Shown here: positions 26,602 to 35,051 of the stretch, piece after piece
Layout of the letters: every line of letters starts with the position of its first letter
Position numbering within the stretch: position 1 is the first letter of the stretch
Origin: Chitinophagales bacterium
Lineage (GTDB): Bacteria; Bacteroidota; Bacteroidia; Chitinophagales; JADIYW01
Length of the DNA stretch: 64,000 bases
Assembly: GCA_023957215.1 (NCBI GenBank)
Contig: JAMLHH010000006.1
Span: 55,854-119,853 of the forward strand
Reading direction: 5' to 3'
Made by a program: the position numbers and the translations under genes
The notes under the pieces: model-generated
The model's database searches: none
What the model saw: the letters and a program-made list of their open reading frames with translations, nothing else
What the model was told of the DNA's origin: nothing

Positions 26602-26694
26602 TTGTACGATGTAACCAACAATTTGCGTATTAAATTGCACGATTCAACCAACAAAATAATGTTTATATTGTACGGTGTGGTCAACAAAATTGGA
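26602..26694 (-). repeat. Three 33-bp-spaced direct repeats upstream of the ATPase
   Basis: Units starting at 26602, 26635 and 26668 share TTGYACG-n6-CAACAAAAT-like sequence. On the ATPase strand each reads as TTGTTG followed by CGTRCAAT, and the one nearest the gene runs into TATCTTTG, a -7-type promoter box. The spacing of about three helical turns suggests stacked operator or promoter sites. The remaining gap 26695-27042 holds the tail repeat and the prfB promoter and no intact gene. Confidence 0.65.
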
Positions 26695-26876
26695 TTATGA
26701 AGATTGGAAAAACATCAAATTATTGACAAAATGTAGGATATAACGCTCTTTCAATTATGCAATATGAGTGGCTTGTAGTGCAGATATTTATTCTAACTTT
26801 GATTTGACTTTATAGATAAGATGGTATTAAAAATTCTTTTGAACATACAGTGTTTAATGATTACTTACTATAATAG

Positions 26877-26913
26877 ACTTTTCCTTCTGGTGTCTTTGTC
26901 TTTTGAATTTTAA
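26877..26913 (-). repeat. Remnant tail repeat, copy 2
   Basis: On the minus strand it reads FHQTTPLLQRLLKIQKTKTPEGKVYYSK (its C-terminal half) and then a stop. Most of its bases match the copy at 23790-23826, in the same orientation. I do not recognise the parent protein. Confidence 0.5.
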
Positions 26914-27042
26914 GTAAACGCTGTAATAATGGTGTCGTTTGATGAAATGTATAAAACCGCATTTATATGATTTCATTCCTTGTTTAAAATTTTAAATCAA
27001 GTTGATTGCTGAAATATCCCAAGCAATCTTTATTTTTGTGAC

Positions 27043-28129
27043 ATGATTACAAACGAACAAAGTCGGCTATTGACCGAGAGGGTGCATACCCTGAGGAGGT
27101 ATCTTTGACTACGATAACAAAGTAGAAATTATCAAAGATGAAGAAGCGAGAACTTTAGACCCTGATTTTTGGAATAATCAGTTAGAGGCGCAGAAATTAC
27201 TCAAAAGTATCAAGTCAAATAAATATTGGGTAAATCTTTATAAAAAAGTAGAAGGTCAACTCGAAGAGTTTTCTATTATCAGAGAGTTTCAGAAATTAGG
27301 AGAAGCTGATGATAATGATGTAGAAAAGGAGTACCACAAAACCTTGGAATTGGTGGATGATTTGGAGTTTAAATCCACACTCAATGGCGAAGAAGATGCT
27401 TTGAATGCTATTGTAGAGATTAATTCCGGTGCAGGTGGTACAGAAAGTTGTGATTGGGCAAATATGTTGCTCAGAATGTATCAAATGTGGGGAACACATA
27501 AAGGTTTTAAAGTCAAACTAATAGACCAGCAAGACGGAGATGTCGCAGGTATCAAATCGGCTTCTTTAGAGATTGAAGGCGATTTTGTCTATGGTCTTTT
27601 GAAAGGGGAAAACGGGGTACACCGTTTGGTGAGAATATCTCCTTTTGATTCAGGAGCGAGGCGTCACACATCTTTTGCATCCGTCTTTGTATATCCGGTA
27701 GTAGATGATTCCATTGAGATAGAAATCAACCCGTCAGATTTGGAATGGGATGTATTTCGTGCAAGTGGGGCAGGTGGTCAGCATGTCAATAGAACGGAGT
27801 CTGCCGTCCGTTGTCGTCACTTACCAAGTGGAATTGTCGTAGAATGCCAACAAGAACGTTCTCAAATCCAAAATAGGGAAATTGCATTACAGATGCTGAA
27901 ATCTAAGTTGTATGAATTAGAAGTTCGTAAAAGAAACGAAGCCAAAGCGGAAGTCGAAGGAAGTAAAATGAGAGTGGAATGGGGTTCACAAATTCGAAAT
28001 TATGTCTTACATCCTTACAAACTTGTCAAGGACAACCGTACAAACTTTGAGAGCAATCAGCCGGACGATGTCCTAGATGGAAATCTGGACGACTTCTTGA
28101 AAGCATTTTTGATGTACAAAGAAGAATAA
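27043..28129 (+). CDS. prfB: Peptide chain release factor 2, programmed +1 frameshift
   Basis: Terminates translation at UGA and UAA. The first frame starts at 27043 and stops at an in-frame TGA (27106-27108) after 21 codons. Shifting by +1 at CTTTGAC gives DYDNKVEIIK and the rest of RF2, 361 residues in all. The shift site has an AGGAGG (27095-27100) upstream. Codon-recognition motif ISPFDSGARRHTS and the hydrolysis motif GAGGQHVNR (GGQ near residue 244) are intact. The classic autoregulation therefore applies: scarce RF2 promotes the shift. A TATTTTTG box lies four bases before the ATG. Confidence 0.97.
27095..27109 (+). promoter_or_regulatory. prfB: prfB recoding site
   Basis: AGGAGGTATCTTTGAC contains an internal Shine-Dalgarno-like AGGAGG three bases before the slippery CTT and then TGA-C. 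This is the standard RF2 frameshift signal. Confidence 0.95.
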
Positions 28130-28139
28130 GAAGTTAGAC

Positions 28140-29147
28140 TTATAGACTACTTAAAAACTGCATGGTATCCACTCCATCGGCATAGTCGGTTAATTCCGGT
28201 TCTTGTGCGATTCCAAAATCTACATTCCTGTCAAAGTTTTTGAAGTTAACGGCACATTGTATTTCTTCATCGTTTTGTTCTAACCATGTTTGCACTTCTG
28301 CTACATCTTCATAGTAAGCCAAGTTAAGACAAGAAATAGGAGCGGAGATAGCACATTTGTCTGTCATATTGATAAAGTCACAATCTACTATCGGTGCGTT
28401 ATTCATCAGCAAGATGGTTCTTTGATAGTCCAAATTGTTTTTGTAAGAATGATGAAACATGTAGTCTGCAAAAGGTTTCCATGCTTCAATGAGTTGGTCA
28501 AACTGATATCCTTTTGGCAACCACAGTAAAGACACATTTCTACATCCCAAACCAAAATATTCAAAGACATCTTTTCCCAAAGCAAAAAGTTGATCATGCG
28601 TTTCATTTCCATGCAAAACGGCGACTGCATGTCTATTTTCACGAATGATATGGGGATTTGAACCAAAATAATACTCAAAATACCGACCGCTGTTATTGCT
28701 TCCCGTGGCGATGACGGCATCAATTTCTGACCATCTTTGATCAATGACGATTTTATCTTTCCATTGGGGATGAATGGAAATCAATTTTTGGAGTAAAAAA
28801 GTGGGAAGTACTCTATCTTTTTCTGAAGTTTTCAAAAATAACCTGTGACCGGATATCAAAACGCTTAAAATATCGTGAAAAGAAACCAATGGAATATTTC
28901 CGGCAGCGATAACTCCAATGTTTTTTACCGAGTCTTGTTTTAAGTTATAGTTAGCAATCCACTGTTGCAATTTTTCTTCATTGAGCATCTTTTCGGCAAT
29001 GGCTTGTATAGCTCTTTGGATGTTATCCTTTGTAAACCAATGATTTTTAACGCTTGCAATATGTATGGTATCTGCTAAATTTTCAGGAAATTCTATTAAA
29101 AAATCTCCTAATATTGTAAAACTTTCTATCCTGTCTTTTATCTCCAT
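28140..29147 (-). CDS. LuxC-like acyl-CoA reductase
   Basis: A 335-residue protein of the aldehyde-dehydrogenase-like LuxC family, which reduces acyl-CoA or acyl-ACP to aldehyde. Features are AAGNIPLVSFHDILSVLISGHRL (nucleotide-binding region), VIATGSNNSGRYFEYYF and FGLGCRNVSLLWLP, where the Cys is the likely acyl-accepting nucleophile. It is divergent from the ferredoxin gene, an arrangement I know from other Bacteroidota. The physiological substrate is unknown. It is convergent with prfB with 10 bases between. Confidence 0.85.
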   Translation of the reverse strand: MEIKDRIESFTILGDFLIEFPENLADTIHIASVKNHWFTKDNIQRAIQAIAEKMLNEEKLQQWIANYNLKQDSVKNIGVIAAGNIPLVSFHDILSVLISGHRLFLKTSEKDRVLPTFLLQKLISIHPQWKDKIVIDQRWSEIDAVIATGSNNSGRYFEYYFGSNPHIIRENRHAVAVLHGNETHDQLFALGKDVFEYFGLGCRNVSLLWLPKGYQFDQLIEAWKPFADYMFHHSYKNNLDYQRTILLMNNAPIVDCDFINMTDKCAISAPISCLNLAYYEDVAEVQTWLEQNDEEIQCAVNFKNFDRNVDFGIAQEPELTDYADGVDTMQFLSSL

Positions 29148-29202
29148 CAGTTATGTGAATTGAATTTAGTATTTTTGCAATCATTACAAAAGTAATAAGA
29201 CT

Positions 29203-29553
29203 ATGGCTATTATAATCACTGATGAGTGTATAAACTGTGGGGCATGTGAGCCTGAATGCCCAAACAATGCCATTTATGAAGGTGGAATGGAATGGACAAT
29301 GGCAGAGGGAAATGCTATTAAAGGCACTTATACTTTAATGGATGGAAGAACAGTAGATGTCAACGAAAAGCAAGCTCCGATATCGGATGAAATATATTTT
29401 ATAGTTCCTGATAAATGTACTGAGTGTGTAGGCTTTCACGAAGAACCACAATGTGCAGCGGTTTGTCCGGTGGATTGTTGTGTGCCGGATCCTGATGTAG
29501 TAGAAAGTGAAGAAGAATTATTGGCAAAAAAAGCTAAACTTCACAATGAATAA
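29203..29553 (+). CDS. 4Fe-4S dicluster ferredoxin
   Basis: A 116-residue cytoplasmic ferredoxin. The first cluster motif CINCGACEPECP is near the N terminus; the second is CTECVGFHEEPQCAAVCP near residue 75, with CxxC followed by an eight-residue loop before the next Cys, as in Allochromatium-type 2[4Fe-4S] ferredoxins. A TATTTTTG box lies about 30 bases upstream. It may supply electrons to the divergent reductase or to other enzymes; the partner is unknown. Confidence 0.93.
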   Translation: MAIIITDECINCGACEPECPNNAIYEGGMEWTMAEGNAIKGTYTLMDGRTVDVNEKQAPISDEIYFIVPDKCTECVGFHEEPQCAAVCPVDCCVPDPDVVESEEELLAKKAKLHNE

Positions 29554-29622
29554 TTATCTACAAGTTTTTACTTTCGTCCTATTAACTAATTACCAAATTC
29601 TCTAATTAGCTAATTTTCTAAC

Positions 29623-29630
29623 TATCTTTA
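29623..29630 (+). promoter_or_regulatory. Promoter-like box abutting the purD start
   Basis: TATCTTTA followed by four bases and the purD ATG. If used, it gives a leaderless message. No clear -33 TTG is present. Confidence 0.4.
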
Positions 29631-29634
29631 CGAC

Positions 29635-30909
29635 ATGAATATACTTCTAATCGGATCGGGTGGTAGAGAGAATGCTTTTGCCAGACAGATAGCAAAAAGT
29701 AAGCTTTGTTCACAACTTTTTATAGCACCCGGAAATCCCGGAACTATCCAATATGGTGAAAATGTAGCTGTGAATGCCACTGATTTTGAGGGTATCAAGC
29801 AATTTGTTTTGGAGAATGATGTCAAAATGGTTGTTGTGGGACCTGAAGCACCCTTGGTCAAAGGTATTTTCGATTATTTTAAAAATGATGTTGAAATTGC
29901 TCATATTCCTGTCATAGGTCCGTCTCAAAAAGGTGCCTTGTTAGAAGGTAGTAAGGCTTTTTCCAAAGCTTTTATGGTGAGAAACAATATTCCGACTGCT
30001 GCTTATCGTGAGTTTACTGCCGATGAAATGCAAACCGGATTAGATTATATTCAGACTCAAAGTTTACCTATCGTTTTAAAAGCAGATGGTTTAGCAGCCG
30101 GTAAGGGTGTTTTGATATGCCAAAGTATAGAAGAAGCCCAGCAGGAATTTAAAAATATGCTGAGTGGAAAATTTGGTAGTGCCGGTGACAAAGTGGTGAT
30201 AGAAGAATTTATGTCAGGTATAGAGTTTTCTGTCTTTGTTTTGAGTGATGGTGAAAACTATAAAATCTTACCTGTAGCCAAAGATTATAAACGTATCGGT
30301 GAAAAGGATACCGGACTAAATACCGGCGGAATGGGTGCTGTATCGCCGCCGTCATTTGTGACGGAGTCCATTATGCAAAAGGTAGAAAGAGAGGTCATCA
30401 TCCCGACTGTCAAAGGTTTACAAAAAGAGAATATCTCTTACAAAGGGATTATATATATCGGACTCATGAATACGGCCGGTGACACGCCAAAAGTGGTAGA
30501 GTACAACTGTCGTATGGGTGATCCGGAAGCACAAGTCGTACTACCGAGAATAGAGTCTGATTTTGTGGAGTTATTACAACATGTAGCTGATGAAACTTTG
30601 AATCAAGCAGAACTAAAAATTTCTGATGAAGCTGCTGTGACGGTCATTTTGGCTTCGGGTGGTTATCCTGAAGATTTTGTAAAAGGTTATGAAATCACCG
30701 GGGCCAAAGATAATGGGGATACAATTATTTATCACGCAGGTACAAAAATGCAGGGAGTGCAACTGGTTACCAATGGCGGGCGTGTTTTAGCGGTTACTAC
30801 TTTGGATAAAGACTGGCTCAAAGCTTTAGATGCAAGTAATAAGATTGCAGAGAAAATCCAATTTCAAGATAAGTATTACAGAAGGGACATCGGTTTTGAT
30901 TTGATATAA
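29635..30909 (+). CDS. purD: Phosphoribosylamine-glycine ligase
   Basis: ATP-grasp enzyme of de novo purine synthesis, making glycinamide ribonucleotide. The 424 residues show the PurD start (MNILLIGSGGRENAFARQIA), GPEAPLVKGIFDYF, the ATP-grasp core (LPIVLKADGLAAGKGV, VVIEEFMSGIEFSVF, DTGLNTGGMGAVSPP) and the metal-binding end VVEYNCRMGDPEAQVVLPR. The length is normal. It stands alone; other pur genes are not in the window. Confidence 0.96.
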   Translation: MNILLIGSGGRENAFARQIAKSKLCSQLFIAPGNPGTIQYGENVAVNATDFEGIKQFVLENDVKMVVVGPEAPLVKGIFDYFKNDVEIAHIPVIGPSQKGALLEGSKAFSKAFMVRNNIPTAAYREFTADEMQTGLDYIQTQSLPIVLKADGLAAGKGVLICQSIEEAQQEFKNMLSGKFGSAGDKVVIEEFMSGIEFSVFVLSDGENYKILPVAKDYKRIGEKDTGLNTGGMGAVSPPSFVTESIMQKVEREVIIPTVKGLQKENISYKGIIYIGLMNTAGDTPKVVEYNCRMGDPEAQVVLPRIESDFVELLQHVADETLNQAELKISDEAAVTVILASGGYPEDFVKGYEITGAKDNGDTIIYHAGTKMQGVQLVTNGGRVLAVTTLDKDWLKALDASNKIAEKIQFQDKYYRRDIGFDLI

Positions 30910-30956
30910 TTTTGAATGCATGAGGGGCAGAGTGTTTTTTGCTAACGCAAAAATGA

Positions 30957-31035
30957 CGACAGACGACGGACTATAGACCATCGATTTCACTAAAATTGCG
31001 TCATTCGGTCTTGGCTCTTGACTCTTGACTCTAAA
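30957..31035. repeat. Diverged copy of the composite intergenic repeat
   Basis: Shares GACGAnnGACnATnGACCA-like sequence and CTTGGCTCTTGACTCTTGACTCTAAAA with the reverse complement of 17948-18060, in the same internal order. The rest of the gap 30910-31248 has TAGTATTGAG at about 31070 and its inverse at about 31175, and a TATATTTA box before the next gene. No gene is visible in the gap. Confidence 0.55.
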
Positions 31036-31248
31036 AGTCAGATAGTCGAAATAAAGACCCAACCCGAAATAGTATTGAGTATGTGGGTATTGAGTAACGG
31101 GACACAATCGAACTCAAATTTTAGATTTTATCCAAGATGTAAAGTCTCAATACTCATTACGAGTAGTCTCAATACTAATGAAAGGACACGCTCAAAAAAT
31201 AATTAGATATTTCTTACACTTTTGTATATTTACTTCAAATAAAACGGT

Positions 31249-33153
31249 ATGAAGCTCTTTTTCTCTTTCCTGCTTGTGCTTTCTTTTAGTATAAGAAGTG
31301 CATTTTCTGAAGTAAAAGATTTTACGATTTTGCATACAAGTGATGAGCATTCTACGCTTTCACCGATACCTTTCACTGAATATTTGAAAGGGCAGCCGAG
31401 TCCGACTTTGGGAGGTTTTGCACGATTATCAACGAAGGTAAATGAAATCCGGAGGCAAAAAAAAGGAGAGCCGGTTTTGCTGTTTTCGTGTGGAGATATC
31501 ATGGGCGGCTCGCCGTATGCATGGCTGATTCCCGAGGGCAAATCGTATGAAATGCGCTTGATGCAGAGAATCGGTTATGATGCAGTGACTTTTGGAAATC
31601 ATGAGTTTGATTACGGACCGGATGAATTAGCGAAATTTTATGAGCGTGCGGGTTTTAAAGAACAGAGTCAGGTGGGGAAAACGTCTGTAATTATCACAAA
31701 TATGAGAGTTCCGAATAAGACACAATTGAGTGAAATCAAATTATTGCCTTATAAAATATATGAACTTGAAAATGGGTTGAAAATAGGTGTTTTTGGGTTG
31801 CTGGGAAAAGAAGCTTATAAATTAGCCCCTGCGCATGGATATGTAGTTTATGAGGATGAGATTGAAGTGGCGAAAACGACTGTACAAAAGTTAAGAGAGG
31901 AAGGAGCGAATGTTATCGTAGAGTTGAGTCATTCGGGAATAGAAGCAGATAAGATAATGGCGCAAAAAGTGAAAGGTATTGATGTGATTTTGGGAGGTCA
32001 CGACCATATTACTACACCTGATCCTTTGCTAATCGGAAATACAACTATTGTACATTCGGGTTATTATTTGAGAAATCTGGGGCAGTTGGAATTTAGTTTT
32101 GATACGGAAACTAAAAAATTGACAAGGAAGAATACGCCATATTTGCACACTTTGGATGGAAATATTCCTGAAGATACTTCGATAACGGCGATAGTCGATG
32201 AAGCTAACCGAAAGCTCAACCGGTTTTTGAGTGAATATACAAATCAACGCTTTGACAGTATATCCCAAGTATCTGTTACATCAAATTTTGATGTGGCAAA
32301 AGATGCGGACTTTAAAGAGACAACAATAGGAAACTTTATAGCGGATGCCATGCGTATTGAGGTTTCTAAAGTGACAGGTAAGAGAGTAGATTTTGCTTTT
32401 CAGGGTAATGGTGTCATCAGAGGAGATATACTTGTAGGCAAGGAAGTTTGGTCAAAAGATAAGTTTTCTTTATACGATATGCTGGGTATCGTCGGCTTGG
32501 GTAAAGGACCGGATATGTCGCCGGGATACCCGTTAATAGGTTGCTACCTGACAGAAAGAGAAATTTTTAATGTATTGGAAGTTTCTTCTTTGTTGACAGA
32601 ATTAGAAACAGGTGCCGATCAGTTTTTTCTACAAGTTTCGGGTATTAAATACAATTATGATCCTGGCAAATCTTTGTGGGGTAAAATTCCTTATAAAAAC
32701 CTCCCTTTGCCTGCTACCAAAGCAGTGAAGTCAGTACAAATGTTTACCGGTGACAGTATTCAGGATGGTTCGGATGAGTTTGTAAAATTGGATAAAAATA
32801 GCGATAAGCTACATTATATCGTAACTGATTATTACGTAGGAACTTTCTTGCCTTATGTGGGAACTTTATTGCCTAAGCTCAAAATATCTTTTAAGGATGA
32901 AAATGGAAAGGAACTGACTATTGATGAGTGTGTCATTCATACCGAAGATGGTAAAGAGTTTAAATCCTGGCAGTCTTTGGCACAATACGCACAGTCATTG
33001 AAGACTATCCCGGAGCAGTATAAAACCACGCATGATAGGATAGTCAAAGAAGCCGGTATTCCTTTGGTGACATGGACTTATACAGCATTGGTTATTTTAG
33101 TTCTCCTAATTATTTGGGGATTAAAAAAACTTTTTACGAGAAAATCAAAATAA
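31249..33153 (+). CDS. 5'-Nucleotidase / UshA-like metallophosphatase, membrane anchored
   Basis: A 634-residue exported phosphatase. A signal peptide (about 1-20) is followed by the metallophosphatase domain with FTILHTSDEHS, FSCGDIMGG, TFGNHEFDYGP and LGGHDHITT metal-site motifs (about 25-300). The 5'-nucleotidase C-terminal domain follows (about 330-560; GNFIADAMRIE, FAFQGNGVIRGDI). The C terminus has a membrane helix (about 605-625) and a basic tail, so the enzyme is probably anchored facing the periplasm. Hydrolysis of nucleotides or nucleotide sugars is the family role; the exact substrate is open. Confidence 0.92.
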   Translation: MKLFFSFLLVLSFSIRSAFSEVKDFTILHTSDEHSTLSPIPFTEYLKGQPSPTLGGFARLSTKVNEIRRQKKGEPVLLFSCGDIMGGSPYAWLIPEGKSYEMRLMQRIGYDAVTFGNHEFDYGPDELAKFYERAGFKEQSQVGKTSVIITNMRVPNKTQLSEIKLLPYKIYELENGLKIGVFGLLGKEAYKLAPAHGYVVYEDEIEVAKTTVQKLREEGANVIVELSHSGIEADKIMAQKVKGIDVILGGHDHITTPDPLLIGNTTIVHSGYYLRNLGQLEFSFDTETKKLTRKNTPYLHTLDGNIPEDTSITAIVDEANRKLNRFLSEYTNQRFDSISQVSVTSNFDVAKDADFKETTIGNFIADAMRIEVSKVTGKRVDFAFQGNGVIRGDILVGKEVWSKDKFSLYDMLGIVGLGKGPDMSPGYPLIGCYLTEREIFNVLEVSSLLTELETGADQFFLQVSGIKYNYDPGKSLWGKIPYKNLPLPATKAVKSVQMFTGDSIQDGSDEFVKLDKNSDKLHYIVTDYYVGTFLPYVGTLLPKLKISFKDENGKELTIDECVIHTEDGKEFKSWQSLAQYAQSLKTIPEQYKTTHDRIVKEAGIPLVTWTYTALVILVLLIIWGLKKLFTRKSK

Positions 33154-33250
33154 TCTGTCTTCATTAGAACAAAGCAATCCGATTTTTTTTTTGAGGTAGC
33201 AAAGATATACGAGTAGTAACCAGATAATTTGCCAACCTATACAGACTATC

Positions 33251-34150
33251 TCAAATCACCAAACCTATTCCCAGAAACAGTGCAAACAACAATGTGCTGA
33301 TGGAAAGTTTTTTCAGCTCGGGATCAAGGGAAGACGGCGTTTGAGCTTGTAGGACGGTTTTTATATTTAAGATGACACCTAATGTAGGCAATATAAAAAG
33401 CCATTTGAGAAGAGTAGCATCAGAAAGCAGTACATATAAAACTGTGGTAAATATACCCAAGCTCAAAATGGCAAGGTGGTAAACTTTGGCATTTTGAAAG
33501 CCCAATCTGACAACCATCGTCTTCTTCCCATAAGCTTTATCATTTTCATAATCCCTGAGATTATTGAGATTTAATACACCGGTACTAAAACATCCGATGG
33601 AAATAGCGGGTAGAAATTCCATGATACTCAAATGATGTGTGTGTAAAAAGAATGTTCCCATCACACCTGCCAAGCCAAAGAAAGTAAATACAAAAATATC
33701 ACCCATACCGGCATATCCATAAGGATGGCTACCCATCGTATATTTCATAGCAGCAATGATAGCGGCAATGCCGATGACAAACATCATTACAGATGAAAAT
33801 TGTAAACCTTGGATGGCAATAGCTATTAAAGAAGTTCCTGCAATCAAAGAAAGAATGACAAAAATAATAATAGCGTTTTTCATTTGGTGTAACGATATGG
33901 CACCAGATTGTAGGCTGCGTTGAGGGCCAATTCTCTCAGCATTGTCCACACCTGAGACAGTATCGCCATAATCGTTGGCAAGATTGCTCAAAATCTGTAA
34001 AAATAAGGTAGTCATTACAGCTAATAAACATACACCCCAATTAAAACTTTGGTGATAGGCTGCTAAAAAACTACCCAGAATGACAGATGAGAGCGAGAGT
34101 GGGAGTGTACGCAACCTGAAACTCACCATCCAATCAGAAAATGATACCAT
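33251..34150 (-). CDS. menA: 1,4-Dihydroxy-2-naphthoate polyprenyltransferase
   Basis: UbiA-family inner-membrane prenyltransferase that attaches the isoprenoid tail in menaquinone synthesis. The 299 residues have seven to nine predicted helices. The first Asp-rich motif is NLANDYGDTVSGVDN (near residue 57) and the second is NLRDYENDKAYGKKTM (near residue 195). It starts 6 bases after the menB stop, so menB-menA form an operon. The position next to menB makes MenA much more likely than another UbiA enzyme. Confidence 0.95.
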   Translation of the reverse strand: MVSFSDWMVSFRLRTLPLSLSSVILGSFLAAYHQSFNWGVCLLAVMTTLFLQILSNLANDYGDTVSGVDNAERIGPQRSLQSGAISLHQMKNAIIIFVILSLIAGTSLIAIAIQGLQFSSVMMFVIGIAAIIAAMKYTMGSHPYGYAGMGDIFVFTFFGLAGVMGTFFLHTHHLSIMEFLPAISIGCFSTGVLNLNNLRDYENDKAYGKKTMVVRLGFQNAKVYHLAILSLGIFTTVLYVLLSDATLLKWLFILPTLGVILNIKTVLQAQTPSSLDPELKKLSISTLLFALFLGIGLVI

Positions 34151-34156
34151 CTTGAA

Positions 34157-34999
34157 CTATGGAAATTTAGGAAATTTGCCAAAATTTGGCTTGCGTTTTT
34201 CCAAAAAGGCATCTCTGCCTTCTTCCGCTTCGTCAGTTGTATAAATCAGTCGCGTAGCTTCACCGGCATAAACTTGTTGACCTACAAGACCGTCATCTAT
34301 CAAATTGAGTGCAAATTTTGCCATTTTAATAGCGGTCGGACTTTTAGCCAAAATTTCTTGTGCCCATTCAAAAGCAGTATTTTCCAATTCGTCATGCGGA
34401 ACAACTGCATTGACCATTCCCATCTCAAAAGCTTCTTGCGCAGAATATGATTTTCCTAAGAAAAAAATCTCTCTTGCCCTCTTTTGACCGACTTGCCTTG
34501 CTAAATAAGCCGATCCAAAACCACCGTCCACACTGGCGACATTGACATCTGTCTGCTTAAAAATAGCGTACTCCTTGCTTGCCAAGGTCATGTCACAGAC
34601 TACGTGTAAACTATGACCTCCACCAACAGCCCATCCCGGAACGACAGCTATAACAGCCTTGTTCATAAAACGAATCTGTCTTTGTACGTCTAAGATATTG
34701 AACCTATTGATACCGTCACCACCTTTGTAACCGGTTTTTGAACGTACCCGCTGATCTCCACCTGAGCAAAATGCCCACACTCCATCCTTGGGTGAAGGAC
34801 CTTCGGCACTGATTAAGACGACACCTATTTCTTGTGATTCATGGCAGATTGCCAAAGCTTCCTGTATCTGTGAGACAGTTTCCGGTCTAAAAGCATTTCT
34901 AACTTCCGGTCTGTTAAATGCAATACGGGCTACGCCGTCACAATATTTAAAAGTAATATCACTGTATTCCCGAATGGTTTCCCATTGTATCTCCGCCAT
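34157..34999 (-). CDS. menB: 1,4-Dihydroxy-2-naphthoyl-CoA synthase
   Basis: Crotonase-fold enzyme that closes the second ring in menaquinone synthesis from the CoA ester made by MenE. The 280 residues include IAFNRPEVRNAFRP, FCSGGDQRVR, VPGWAVGGGHSLHVVCDMTLAS and SVDGGFGSAYLARQVG, the bicarbonate-dependent MenB signature. The C-terminal FPKFP end is typical. A TATCTTAG-like box lies about 20 bases upstream. It is first in the menB-menA operon. Confidence 0.96.
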   Translation of the reverse strand: MAEIQWETIREYSDITFKYCDGVARIAFNRPEVRNAFRPETVSQIQEALAICHESQEIGVVLISAEGPSPKDGVWAFCSGGDQRVRSKTGYKGGDGINRFNILDVQRQIRFMNKAVIAVVPGWAVGGGHSLHVVCDMTLASKEYAIFKQTDVNVASVDGGFGSAYLARQVGQKRAREIFFLGKSYSAQEAFEMGMVNAVVPHDELENTAFEWAQEILAKSPTAIKMAKFALNLIDDGLVGQQVYAGEATRLIYTTDEAEEGRDAFLEKRKPNFGKFPKFP

Positions 35000-35051
35000 A
35001 GTTAATAATTGATGTGCTAAGATAAAAAATTAAACCTTTTTCTCTATAAAT

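Noticed and set aside
26602..26694. Three repeats as a CRISPR array
   Set aside because: Only three imperfect units, with gaps of about 8-10 bases that are too short for spacers, and no cas genes. They fit a promoter or operator array better.
27043..27343. prfB as a frameshifted pseudogene
   Set aside because: The single in-frame TGA sits in the standard RF2 recoding signal, and the rest of the protein is intact.
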